Source of the DNA: Nosema muscidifuracis
Taxonomy: Eukaryota; Microsporidia; Nosematidae
DNA length: 64,000 nucleotides
Assembly: GCA_028335825.1 (NCBI GenBank)
Contig: JAIOKI010000002.1
Span: 124,001-188,000 of the forward strand
Direction of reading: 5' to 3'
The notes below the pieces were generated by a model that searched no databases, was not told where the DNA came from, and was given only the letters and a program-made list of their open reading frames with translations. Both the position numbers and the translations under genes were made by a program. Within the stretch, counting starts at the first letter, position 1. Every line of letters starts with the position of its first letter. Shown here one piece after another: positions 28,054 to 37,923 of this stretch.

Positions 28054-30387
28054 ATGGACGATAAATATTCAAAACAATTGATGTCAGGATGTAAAAAAAC
28101 AAACTGCGTTAAGATGTTTTGCAGGAAAATTGATAATTATTATAGTTTGGTTGAAAGAATATCAAATATTCTTGCTGAATATGATGATATATTTTTATGT
28201 GAAAATATAAACAAACTAATAACTGGAGAAATAAATTTTGCAAAATATATTGATAAAGGAAATTGGTCTTTAGATTTGCTATTTTACTACTTAGATTTAT
28301 TCAAATCATATTCCAGTGATGGTAATATAAATGCTTATAGTCCTTATATTTATCATGATTTAACAGATAAGCATTTTAAGAAAGAAAATAATCCTTTAAT
28401 TAATCTAACAAATAGAAAACGAAATTTAAGACACTCATTAGAAAAAGAAGTTGAAGATTTAAATATAACTGAACAAGATAATGCACAACATCTTTTTTGT
28501 AAATTTATAAATGATAATAATTTAAATAACGAAGATAAATATTTAGTGTGTGGTATTGTTCATCTCCTTATAAAAAAGTATGATAAAAATCCTAATTATC
28601 ATCTTGGTCTCCTTATTTTAAGACTTTATTCTTTGGTTACAGATTATTCTTGTAGTGACTATTACCATTTATCTGTTATTTCTCAAATACTCGATAATAT
28701 TCATAACAGTGATTTTAGGAAGTGTGATTTCAAGAAAAATAAAATATCGAACGAAGAAAAATCTAATAAATCTGATGATGTAATTAATGTGACATTTGAA
28801 AATAATAGTCAAATTATTGAAAAAAGTCACGATTCTCCTTGTCTTCTTGGTGAACCTCAGAATGTTATTATTAACGAACAAAATATGAGTAATTCAACAT
28901 TATACGAAAATTGTGAGGAAAATTGTTTGACGAATTTAAAAAAAAATCATAATTTTTTATGTTTAACTGAAAATAAGTTTCATAAAAATGATTTAAATCG
29001 TCTCGTAAATAATTTTTCTAATGAACTTAATTCTCTTACTGATATAAATATTAGAGAAAATCGTAAAGTAGAATCTATGCTGAATATATTTTATTCAATT
29101 TACATTCTTAATGAGAAATATCAAATATTATCTTGTAAGAAATTTTATTTATTCCAATTTTGCTCTAAAATACATTTTAAAGATGAATATAGATTTTATA
29201 GAACAAAAGGAAAGACTGTGTTAAATTATTCATTTATTCTTCCTTTACATACTAAGGCAGAATTAATTAAAGCAGAAAATAATGATTTAATGAAATCTTC
29301 TTTACAAGATTCATTTTTTAGATCACTTTTTGAAGGACATATTGAACCTTACCTTTTTATAACTGTAAGCAGAGAAAATATTTATCTTGATAGTTTTAAA
29401 ATATTAGAAAGTATTAGATTTGAAGATATGCATAAACAATTACGTATTACATTTAAAAATGAAGAGGGAGTTGATTCAGGTGGTATACGTAAAGAATATT
29501 TTCAACTTTTGAGTCATGAAATTAAACATGATGATATTCTTTTTAATATTTCTGAACATGCTATATGGCTTAGAAATGATTGTTTAGATTTAGAGAGATA
29601 TTATTGTATTGGTAAAATATTAGGAATAGCTTTATATAATAATGTTGTATTGAATATTCCATTTCCTTCATTTTTCTTTAAGAAGTTATTAAATAGAAAA
29701 ACATCTTTTAATGATTTAAAAGAAATAGATCCAAAATTACATTTATCTTTAACGAATTTAAAATCTCTAAGTGAAGAAGAAATTAATGAACTTGATTTAA
29801 CTTTTAATATAACAGTTGGATTATTGTCAGGAGAAATTAAAAATATTAATTTAAGTGAAGATGATCAAGAATTGAAGGTTACTAAAGATAATGTAAAAAT
29901 ATTTGTTAGTAAATATGCAGATCTACTTCTCAACAAAATAATTAAAAAACAATTTGAAGCAATAAGAGAAGGTTTCTATTTTGTTATTAATAAAGATATT
30001 TTAACGTATTTAGATCCAAAAGAATTGGAGAAGATAATTATTGGATCAAATAATTTTAATATACAAGAAATAAAATCTACTACAACTTATAATGGTTATG
30101 AAGAAAATTCACCTATCATTGGATATTTCTGGGATATTTTTGAATCATACAATAAAAAAATGAAGAAAAAATTGTTACAATTTATTACAGGACATAATAG
30201 AATTCCAGTAGCTGGATCAAGTTCTCTTAAGTTAGTTATTATGAAGAATGGATGTGATACTGATAGACTTCCTTCGTCTCAAACATGTTTTAATACTTTA
30301 TTGTTACCTGAATATTCTTCTAAAGAAAAACTTGATAGAAAATTAAGAACTGCACTTGAAATGACTGCAGGATTCTTTTTGTTATAG
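28054..30387 (+). CDS. UBE3A: HECT-type E3 ubiquitin ligase of the UBE3A (E6AP) type with AZUL finger
   Basis: 777 residues. The N-terminus has C13, C18 and C23 in GCKKTNCVKMFC, the spacing of the AZUL zinc finger found in UBE3A, which docks on proteasomal Rpn10. The HECT domain fills about residues 420-777: VDSGGIRKEYFQLL in the N-lobe and PSSQTCFNTLLLPEYSSKEK with catalytic Cys745, almost identical to human UBE3A there. The chain ends 32 residues after the Cys, as in UBE3A. The central part is Asn-rich and unassigned. The upstream motif is ACACCCCCATTAATATATTATG. Confidence 0.9.
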   Translation: MDDKYSKQLMSGCKKTNCVKMFCRKIDNYYSLVERISNILAEYDDIFLCENINKLITGEINFAKYIDKGNWSLDLLFYYLDLFKSYSSDGNINAYSPYIYHDLTDKHFKKENNPLINLTNRKRNLRHSLEKEVEDLNITEQDNAQHLFCKFINDNNLNNEDKYLVCGIVHLLIKKYDKNPNYHLGLLILRLYSLVTDYSCSDYYHLSVISQILDNIHNSDFRKCDFKKNKISNEEKSNKSDDVINVTFENNSQIIEKSHDSPCLLGEPQNVIINEQNMSNSTLYENCEENCLTNLKKNHNFLCLTENKFHKNDLNRLVNNFSNELNSLTDINIRENRKVESMLNIFYSIYILNEKYQILSCKKFYLFQFCSKIHFKDEYRFYRTKGKTVLNYSFILPLHTKAELIKAENNDLMKSSLQDSFFRSLFEGHIEPYLFITVSRENIYLDSFKILESIRFEDMHKQLRITFKNEEGVDSGGIRKEYFQLLSHEIKHDDILFNISEHAIWLRNDCLDLERYYCIGKILGIALYNNVVLNIPFPSFFFKKLLNRKTSFNDLKEIDPKLHLSLTNLKSLSEEEINELDLTFNITVGLLSGEIKNINLSEDDQELKVTKDNVKIFVSKYADLLLNKIIKKQFEAIREGFYFVINKDILTYLDPKELEKIIIGSNNFNIQEIKSTTTYNGYEENSPIIGYFWDIFESYNKKMKKKLLQFITGHNRIPVAGSSSLKLVIMKNGCDTDRLPSSQTCFNTLLLPEYSSKEKLDRKLRTALEMTAGFFLL

Positions 30388-30399
30388 TATTAAATGTAT

Positions 30400-30757
30400 A
30401 AATTAAAATGAGGTTTTTTTATTCTAAGCAATGATATTTTAATATAGTTTAATATTCTAAGTAATGATATTTTAATAATTTAAAATAGTTTAAGAAATGA
30501 TATTTTAAAATAGTTAAATATTCTAAGTAATATTAATATAAGAAATAATAAATTATGCAATATTACTTTAATATTCTAAAAAAAGATAATATAAATTATC
30601 TAAAAAATATAATATAAAATATTCTAAAACATTTTAAAATAGATAATAATATTTTAATATAATTTATTAAAGACTCAATGATAAAAATATTCAATTTTAA
30701 AAAAAATAGCTAATTTATTATGTAATATTTTTAATAATATTCTATCCCATAAACTAA
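30400..30757. repeat. degenerate AT repeat spacer
   Basis: TATTCTAAGTAATGATATTTTAATA and related words recur about six times. The remainder is AT-rich with no gene up to the CCC motif of the next ORF. Confidence 0.55.
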
Positions 30758-31219
30758 ATGAGTAAAACTGGAAATCTAAAAAAAATAGAAGAACTTTTTA
30801 TAAATGGAAATTATTTAGATAAACAAAAAGAAGAACTTATAAAAGATCTAACTTTATACATAAAAAGTAAACCATTATATATAAACGAAATTAAAAATTA
30901 TTTAAAAGAAAATGATATTGATTTATTTAATAAATACGGTGAATGTTTTAAACACAATCCTGGTGTGACTTGTGCATTTGGAATTCCATGTGATACATCA
31001 AAAGAAAATTTAAAAACTTCTCATATAAAAATATTTGAAACTTACAAACCAGTTTATAAATCTTTAAATATATTTAAAGAAGAAAAACATAAGAAAAATA
31101 AAATAAAATTGAAAAATAAAAAAGAGCATATAAAACGATATAAAAACAAAGAAGCAGAGAAAAAAGATAATGAAAGAAAAATTAAAGATATAAAATTACG
31201 AATACGTAAACAAAATTAA
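30758..31219 (+). CDS. hypothetical basic protein (153 aa)
   Basis: Not recognised. The N-terminal 60 residues look helical. A central block, YGECFKHNPGVTCAFGIPC, has three cysteines and may be a small fold. The last 50 residues are a Lys-rich helix such as HKKNKIKLKNKKEHIKRYKN, typical of nucleolar or RNA-binding proteins. The start follows CTATCCCATAAACTAAATG. It is convergent with DIM1, whose stop is 6 bp away. Confidence 0.7.
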   Translation: MSKTGNLKKIEELFINGNYLDKQKEELIKDLTLYIKSKPLYINEIKNYLKENDIDLFNKYGECFKHNPGVTCAFGIPCDTSKENLKTSHIKIFETYKPVYKSLNIFKEEKHKKNKIKLKNKKEHIKRYKNKEAEKKDNERKIKDIKLRIRKQN

Positions 31220-31225
31220 ATTATT

Positions 31226-32062
31226 TTATATAAAATCTATGTCATTTTTTTTAAATTCGAGATATAGTTCGAGAAAATCATCTGTATCCATTTTATTAGG
31301 TCTTTTGGATGATAAATCTAACTTTTCCAAAATTCCTTTGATAAATTCTTCGACATCTTTATTTTCAAATCTTTTTTTCTTTTTCAATTCACGTAAAAAA
31401 GTAGATCCTCTAAAATTTGATATAAGAGTTTTGTTTTTACGTAAGAAACAAATCTTTAGTAATCCATCAAAATCATCAAAATTAAGTACTGGTTTAGGTA
31501 CTTTAGGTTCAATTCGTACAACACTTGATTCAACTTTTGGAGGAGGAACAAAAGAATTCTTCTTAATTTTTAAAACATGATCAACTTGTGCTAATAACTG
31601 TACAGATACAGATAATCTACAATAATTTTGAGAACCAGGTCTTGCAATTAATCTATCAGCAAATTCTTTTTGAAACATTATATAAGCACATTTAAAATTG
31701 TAAGTAAGTAGTTTAAATATAAAAGGACTACTTATTTGGTATGGAAGATTACTAATGCACATATCAAAATATGGAAAATCGTGTTTCATAGCATCTCCTA
31801 TAAATAATTGAAATTTGTTTGCATATTCCTTATTTGCATTGACTTTTTTAACTAATTCAGATGCTAATCTTGGATCCATTTCATAACAAACAACTTTTTT
31901 ACATTTTGGTAACATTTTCATAGTTAGATTTCCAGTACCACCACCTATTTCTAATATTATATCTGTGGATTTAACTTTAGCTTTTTCTAGTATGGTATCT
32001 ATAGCTCCCATATTTTTTAAAATATGTTGTCCAAGATCTTTGTTAAATTTTGGATTTACCAT
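31226..32062 (-). CDS. DIM1: 18S rRNA dimethyladenosine transferase Dim1
   Basis: 278 residues from the chosen start. Dim1 dimethylates the two adjacent adenines near the 3' end of 18S rRNA and is needed for 40S maturation. Motifs: NKDLGQHILKN at the start, SAM loop ILEIGGGTGNLT, then CYEMDPRLA, and the catalytic CISNLPYQISSPF. The frame extends 15 codons upstream, but homologous sequence begins at MVNPKFNKDLGQ. This start has TTATCCATG instead of a full CCC motif. It ends KKNDIDFI, slightly short of yeast (318). Confidence 0.92.
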   Translation of the reverse strand: MVNPKFNKDLGQHILKNMGAIDTILEKAKVKSTDIILEIGGGTGNLTMKMLPKCKKVVCYEMDPRLASELVKKVNANKEYANKFQLFIGDAMKHDFPYFDMCISNLPYQISSPFIFKLLTYNFKCAYIMFQKEFADRLIARPGSQNYCRLSVSVQLLAQVDHVLKIKKNSFVPPPKVESSVVRIEPKVPKPVLNFDDFDGLLKICFLRKNKTLISNFRGSTFLRELKKKKRFENKDVEEFIKGILEKLDLSSKRPNKMDTDDFLELYLEFKKNDIDFI

Positions 32063-32276
32063 GGATAAAAAAAAATAATTTTTTTTTATGTCTTTAATTT
32101 CATTCAATCTTTAACTTTTACAAAAAAAAAACGTTTGAAAAATTATTTATTTTTTAACTATTAATAATAAAAGTATATTCTCGTTATTTGAACAAAAAGT
32201 TTTAACTAAAAAAATAATTATTAATAAACAGACTTAAGTTTATAATTTATGAATTAATTGATTTTTAATAAAAATT

Positions 32277-32885
32277 TTATTCTTCATTTGAAAAATCTTC
32301 ACTGACTTCAAGCTCATTAATATCAACTTTCTCAAATTCTTCAATTGGTTCAACACTAATTTCATCTTTACCAAAAATTTGTTCAAGTCTTTCTAATTCT
32401 TTGGATGATGCTTCAGTAATATGCTCAGAATTTTTTTTAATATTTTCTGTGTTAATAAATAATCTAATTTGTCCTTTAGTAAAATTTAAAAGGGGAACAT
32501 CAGCTCTATCTCGATACTTATCCATGATATCTTTAGAAGATGTAGCAACAATATAATGATTTTTATTATACCGTCTAAATACAAATGCAAGACATTTTTG
32601 GACATCAGATTTGTCTTTATGTTTGCAAACTACCATCTGACAATTGTCACTGATGTCGTTCTCGAAATTTGGGTTGGTACTTTTATATTTATTGTAGATA
32701 CATTTTGTAAAAAATAGTTTTGGTTCTGATTTGAATATTTCAGTCATATGTTTATATCTTTTACCGTATTTGTTCATGTTAGTAATAAAAGTTTCATCCA
32801 TTATTATTTGGTAAGGTGATCTAAATTCTGCTTTGTTCAAAAGTTTAATACTTTTCTTATTTGATTTTTGAATTTTTTTAATCAT
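32277..32885 (-). CDS. UTP23: PIN-domain rRNA-processing factor Utp23
   Basis: 202 residues. The upstream part of the open frame is repeat sequence, and TATGCCCATTTATG marks the start at 32885. The PIN-like core begins FRSPYQIIMDETFITNMN and continues through KLFFTKCIYNKYK to HYIVATSSKDIMDKYRDRADVPLL, with a Cys/His cluster (C-x5-C-x-H and a later C) between them as in Utp23/Fcf1. Utp23 acts with snR30 in early pre-18S cleavage. The acidic tail may be disordered. Confidence 0.82.
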   Translation of the reverse strand: MIKKIQKSNKKSIKLLNKAEFRSPYQIIMDETFITNMNKYGKRYKHMTEIFKSEPKLFFTKCIYNKYKSTNPNFENDISDNCQMVVCKHKDKSDVQKCLAFVFRRYNKNHYIVATSSKDIMDKYRDRADVPLLNFTKGQIRLFINTENIKKNSEHITEASSKELERLEQIFGKDEISVEPIEEFEKVDINELEVSEDFSNEE

Positions 32886-32904
32886 AAATGGGCATAAAAA
32901 AGGA

Positions 32905-33125
32905 AATTGAAATGAGTAGAATCTCAATAAATTAATGAGTAGAATTTTACATAAGAAAATTAAATGAGTAGAATATCCATAAATTAAAAAATACTGAATT
33001 TTGGATAAATTAAAAAAATAAAACAAAATTTTACATAAGAAAATTATATGATTAGAATCTCAATAAATTAAAAAAATACAGAATCTCAATAAATTAAAAA
33101 AATACAGAATTTTGCATAAATTAAG
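32905..33125. repeat. tandem repeat between UTP23 and aminopeptidase P
   Basis: Copies of AATGAGTAGAATCTCAATAAATTAA, TTTTACATAAGAAAATTA and AAAAAATACAGAATTTTG alternate. The remainder to 33335 is AT-rich and gene-free. Confidence 0.7.
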
Positions 33126-33335
33126 AAAAACAACATTTAAGTCTCAAATGCTCTATACTTGTTTATAAATGATATTAAAATGAAAAAAAACGTAGACATA
33201 CTAAAATGAAAAAAAATGATAAAATCTTTTTATTTGATCATTTCAGTGAAAGTTTATATATACTTGTTAATTTAAACGAATTATTTTTTTCGTAAACAAT
33301 GCACATTATAAAAAAATCATAGAGCTTTACCCTAA

Positions 33336-35096
33336 ATGAAAAATTTGCTAAAATTATACAACCTTGGTGCTTATATAAATATTACAGCTGATGAACATCT
33401 TAATGAATATATAGGAGATTCTGACAAGAGAGTAGAATATTTAACAGGATTTACTGGATCTAATGGTATGGCAATAACTTGTAAAAATAATGTCCTTTTT
33501 ACTGATTCCAGGTATTATATCCAAGCTAATAAAGAATTAAGCAATTATAAACTTATGAAAATGGGTGAAACTCCAGTAGATATATTTTTAAATGAAAATA
33601 TTGATATTAAACGTGTAGGTCTAAATCCAAGACACTATTCGTATAAATGGTTAAAAGATTTTAAAGACAAATTAAGTAAGTTTGATATTGAAGTAGTGAT
33701 GATAGAAGAAGATTTTGTTGATCTTTTAAATAATGATAAACCTAAAAGAACTTTTAATCAAATTTACTCCATTGAAAATTACAAAATACACGATTTTTAT
33801 AAGAAGAATTGTGAATTATTAAATTACAAAGGAGATTATAAAGAAATTATGCTTTTTAAAGATCTTGATGAAAATAGTATTATCTGTGGAAAGACCTATC
33901 AGAATAAACTTGAAGATGTAAGAAAAGAAATTGATTCTGATGAAGAATTAATTATTACTGAAATGGATACAATTTGCTGGTTATTCAATCTTAGAGGTAG
34001 TGATATCGAATTTAATCCTTTATTTTATTCGTATGCTGTTATATCAAAAAATTTTGCAAAATTATTTTGTAATCAAAAAATTAACATTGAAAATGTCGAT
34101 GTATTAGAATATGAAAAATTTGAAACTTATATTAAAGAATCGAATTCTAAAATTGTAATAAGTCACTCATGTAATGGATATATTGATTCAGTTTTGACTA
34201 ATCACAGATTTACAGATAAAATCAGAGAATATCAATCTATTAAATCTAAGGAAGAATTGGAAGGATTTCATCTCGCTTATATTTTGGATGGAATAGCTTT
34301 AACCTCCCTTTTTCAATTTATTAATGAAAAAAATGGACAAGGTCTTCGTGAAATTGATGTATCAAACAAACTTCACGAAATAAAAACCAAGTTTTTTGGA
34401 TATAAGTTTCCTAGTTTTGAATCTATTGTAGGTACTAGAGATAACAGTGCGATAATTCATTATAGTGCTGGAAATGTAGAAATTAAAAGAGATAATGTTT
34501 GTTTATTGGATACAGGTAGTAATTATATATTTGGAACTACTGATACTTCAAGGACACTTTTTACTGGAAATCCTTCTAATGAGATCAAACATAATTATAC
34601 TAAAATTCTTAAAGGTCAAATAAGAGCTATGAAGCAAATATATCCTCACAATATAAATGGGGCAATAATTGATTCTATGACTAGACTTAATTTATGGAAT
34701 GATAAAGAAAACTATGGCCATGCATCTGGTCATGGAGTAGGCCATTTTTTAAATGTTCATGAATCTCCTCCTTCTCTTAGTTATAATTTTAATGTCAATG
34801 TATTACTTAATCAGGTATTTTCAGTAGAGCCAGGTATATATTTAGAGGGTAAATTTGGTATTAGATTAGAAAATTTAGTATTCTCTCAGGACATTGGAGA
34901 TAAATTTATGAAATTAGTTAACATTACTTACGTGCCTTATCAATTGAATATGATTGATGTAGATTTATTAGATCAGGATGAAATTGATTATATAAATGAA
35001 ACATCTTCCACTACTCGAAAAATTCTTATTCAATTTATGGAAGATGGAGAAGATAAAGATTATTTGTTGTTAAATACCAACAAATTAAAAAAATAA
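33336..35096 (+). CDS. XPNPEP1: cytosolic Xaa-Pro aminopeptidase (aminopeptidase P, M24B)
   Basis: 586 residues, near the human length of 623. Two creatinase-like N-domains (EYLTGFTGSNGMAITCKNN at 35) precede the pita-bread metallopeptidase domain. Metal ligands are visible: two Asp in LLDTGSNYIFGTTDTSRT, His in GHGVGHFLNVHESP, Glu in SVEPGIYLEG and Glu in GIRLENL. It removes N-terminal residues before proline, in peptide turnover. The start follows TTTACCCTAAATG. It is convergent with KRS1, 14 bp apart. Confidence 0.93.
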   Translation: MKNLLKLYNLGAYINITADEHLNEYIGDSDKRVEYLTGFTGSNGMAITCKNNVLFTDSRYYIQANKELSNYKLMKMGETPVDIFLNENIDIKRVGLNPRHYSYKWLKDFKDKLSKFDIEVVMIEEDFVDLLNNDKPKRTFNQIYSIENYKIHDFYKKNCELLNYKGDYKEIMLFKDLDENSIICGKTYQNKLEDVRKEIDSDEELIITEMDTICWLFNLRGSDIEFNPLFYSYAVISKNFAKLFCNQKINIENVDVLEYEKFETYIKESNSKIVISHSCNGYIDSVLTNHRFTDKIREYQSIKSKEELEGFHLAYILDGIALTSLFQFINEKNGQGLREIDVSNKLHEIKTKFFGYKFPSFESIVGTRDNSAIIHYSAGNVEIKRDNVCLLDTGSNYIFGTTDTSRTLFTGNPSNEIKHNYTKILKGQIRAMKQIYPHNINGAIIDSMTRLNLWNDKENYGHASGHGVGHFLNVHESPPSLSYNFNVNVLLNQVFSVEPGIYLEGKFGIRLENLVFSQDIGDKFMKLVNITYVPYQLNMIDVDLLDQDEIDYINETSSTTRKILIQFMEDGEDKDYLLLNTNKLKK

Positions 35097-35110
35097 AAAT
35101 TTAAATAACT

Positions 35111-36655
35111 TTAATTTTCAGTTTCTGGTTTCATAGCTGGAAACAAAATAACATCTTTGATATTAGCAGCATGAGTCATAAACATGGTCAATCGATCTAC
35201 TCCAATACCAAATCCACCAGTAGGAGGAAGTCCATATTCTAAAGCTACACAGAAATCTTCATCAGTGATCATAGCTTCATCATCTCCATCATTAATATCC
35301 TGTGCTTGCATTTTAAATCTTTGTCTTTGTTCAATAGGATTATTTAATTCTGTATAAGCATTACAGATTTCTTTACCATTTATAAATAATTCAAATCTTT
35401 CTACCATTCCTGGTTCACTACGATGATTTTTAGCTAATGGAGAAGTAACGAGAGGATATCCAACTATAAATGATGGATTAATACATTTTGGTTCAATAAA
35501 GTGACCAACAAGTTTATCAAGTACTCTAGTAACAGTCTTAGGATGATCTACTTTAATTTCATGCTTTTCACATGTTTCGATTAACAATTGAAGTGTCTCA
35601 GGTAGCATAATATTTATTCCATCAAGTTTCATTCCTACTACTTCTGATAATTCATTAAGCATATGATATCTAGCAAAAGGTCTTGCAAAATTAATTTCTA
35701 CTGGTTCAACTTCTTGTTCTCTCTTGTTAGGAGCATATATTAATTTTTCTGTTCCATGTAATTCTTTGCACATTCCATTTAATAATTCTTCAGCCATATT
35801 CATCATATCGTTATAATCAGCATAAGCCATATAAAATTCACAAGCTGTAAATTCTGGATTATGAGTTAGATCAATTCCTTCATTTCTAAATAATTTTCCC
35901 ATATCGTATACTCTGTCCATTCCACCTACTACTAATTTTTTTAAGTAGAGTTCTGGAGCTATTCTCAAGAATAAATCCATTTTTAATTCGTTATGATGAG
36001 TAATAAATGGTTTAGCAGCTGCTCCAGTAGGTATAATATTTAATAATGGAGTTTCTACTTCAACAAAGTCTCTATCATCAAGATATTTTCTGATAAATTT
36101 CACTATCTTCGATCTAAGTAAAAATCTTGTCTTTGAATCTTTATTAATTAAAAGATCAAGATATCTCTTACGGTAAATAATTTCAGGATCTTTAAGTCCA
36201 TAATAATCAGAAGGAATAGATCTTAGACAAGGAGCAAGTATTTGTATTTCTGATACAAATATACTAAATTCTCCAGTTTTAGTTTTTCCTAAAACACCCT
36301 TAAATCCGACTATATCTCCTCTTCTTATAGAACTAATTATTTCTTTATCTTCTATTACCTTTGCATCAATTACTAACTGAATATTAATATCCTCTGACAT
36401 TATTTGAAAGAAAGAATATCTAGCATGAATTCTAAAACTAAGAATACGACCAGCAGACTGTACTTGAATATTTTTCAATTCTTCTTCTGATTTTTCAATA
36501 TTTTTGATAATTTCATTAAATCTGTCTTTTACCTCAAATTTATGAGGATATACAGATTTATTTTCTTCTAATTGTTGTTTTACAGTAGCTAATCTTTGTG
36601 TATAAAATTCTTCTTCACTAATAGTTTCCTGACCCTGTGAATGATTCTTAGACAT
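35111..36655 (-). CDS. KRS1: cytoplasmic lysyl-tRNA synthetase (class II)
   Basis: 514 residues. An OB-fold anticodon-binding domain (about 60-170, with [18 protein letters not shown]) precedes the class II catalytic core: motif 1 [20 protein letters not shown], motif 2 [20 protein letters not shown] and motif 3 [13 protein letters not shown]. It charges tRNA-Lys. It lacks the long basic N-terminal extension of animal forms. The start follows TAACCCCAAATG; the open frame upstream is microsatellite. Confidence 0.95.
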   Translation of the reverse strand: MSKNHSQGQETISEEEFYTQRLATVKQQLEENKSVYPHKFEVKDRFNEIIKNIEKSEEELKNIQVQSAGRILSFRIHARYSFFQIMSEDINIQLVIDAKVIEDKEIISSIRRGDIVGFKGVLGKTKTGEFSIFVSEIQILAPCLRSIPSDYYGLKDPEIIYRKRYLDLLINKDSKTRFLLRSKIVKFIRKYLDDRDFVEVETPLLNIIPTGAAAKPFITHHNELKMDLFLRIAPELYLKKLVVGGMDRVYDMGKLFRNEGIDLTHNPEFTACEFYMAYADYNDMMNMAEELLNGMCKELHGTEKLIYAPNKREQEVEPVEINFARPFARYHMLNELSEVVGMKLDGINIMLPETLQLLIETCEKHEIKVDHPKTVTRVLDKLVGHFIEPKCINPSFIVGYPLVTSPLAKNHRSEPGMVERFELFINGKEICNAYTELNNPIEQRQRFKMQAQDINDGDDEAMITDEDFCVALEYGLPPTGGFGIGVDRLTMFMTHAANIKDVILFPAMKPETEN

Positions 36656-36743
36656 TTGGGGTTAAAAAAATTGTATAATTTTCTAAATATTTTATTGACA
36701 TGTACTTTTATTATAATTAAAAAAATATTATTATTATATACTT

Positions 36744-36927
<184 letters not shown>

Positions 36928-37564
36928 CATTTAAATATACTGTTATTCTTAATATATTTCATTTATATATACTAATATTCATATTATATTTTATTGACAT
37001 TTAATTTTATTATTATATTCTAATGACATGTAATTGCATTTATATTTCATTTATATATACTGTTATTCTTATTATATTTTATTAACATGTAATTTTATAC
37101 ATTGTTCTTATATATATTAAGTCTCTTCATTACTCCTATTATTTTTATAATCTTATCTACGTTAATTAAAATATTCATTTATCTTTTACTAAGTTAGTAG
37201 ATATTTATTCTTAATATTTAATATTATAGATAAAAAGTATCATTTTTATTACATACTTTAGATATGAAATTAATAGAAGGTAAAATATCATCTCTAATAA
37301 AAAATTAAGAAATAAAAATATCTTAGATCATTAGAATTACATATTGTAATTCTTATTAAATAATTTATATTATTTTTATCTTATACAGATAGATTTTAAT
37401 AAAAAATATTCAAAGGATTTCATTTAATTAAGATATTAATTCTAAAACATAATTATTTATAAAACACTTCTAGTAGGATTTTTAAAAATCAAAGTATAAT
37501 TAAATTTTTTAATTAAATTAATAATCAATTAATTTCTTTATAATCTATATTTTATAAATATGTA
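36928..37564. other. gene-free spacer with a two-copy repeat
   Basis: ATATACTGTTATTCTTA followed by ATATTTTATT occurs at about 36935 and 37054, with CATTTATATATACTAATATTC-like sequence between. Nothing else recognisable. Confidence 0.5.
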
Positions 37565-37921
37565 TTAAATAAACCATTTTGGAAATCTTTCATCTTTCTT
37601 TCTTTCATAAATTATAATATCATATTCTTTTTTATTATTAATAACCTGTTTACTATCATTTTTATATTCATTATTAATAACTTGTTTACTAACATTTTTA
37701 TATTTACTATCATCATGACTTTTATCATTATTTATATACTTCTTTTTAATTTTATTATCATTATTTTTACTCTTCTTTTTAATTTTATTATCATTATATT
37801 TATTCTTCTTTTTAATTTTATTATCTTTATTTATATTATTCTTTTTAATTTTATTATCATTATTTTTACTCTTCTTTTTAATTTTAATTCTATTATTTTT
37901 CTTAATAAATCTTTTATGCAT
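37565..37921 (-). CDS. low-complexity Lys/Asn repeat protein (118 aa), doubtful gene
   Basis: Begins 2 nt after the stop of the 550-residue ORF upstream on the same strand and lies in a different frame. Residues 10-65 are about five copies of an 11-residue unit of the type NDNKIKKKSKN. A second short repeat (YKNDSKQVINN) follows, and the C-terminus DERFPKWFI looks like ordinary protein. There is no CCC motif before its ATG. It could be a C-terminal extension reached by a frame change, a coupled ORF, or a non-coding repeat remnant. Confidence 0.35.
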   Translation of the reverse strand: MHKRFIKKNNRIKIKKKSKNNDNKIKKNNINKDNKIKKKNKYNDNKIKKKSKNNDNKIKKKYINNDKSHDDSKYKNVSKQVINNEYKNDSKQVINNKKEYDIIIYERKKDERFPKWFI

Positions 37922-37923
37922 AT

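Noticed and set aside
32886-33026. N-terminal extension of UTP23
   Set aside because: It is encoded by the AATGAGTAGAAT repeat array, and CCC directly precedes the internal Met at 32885.
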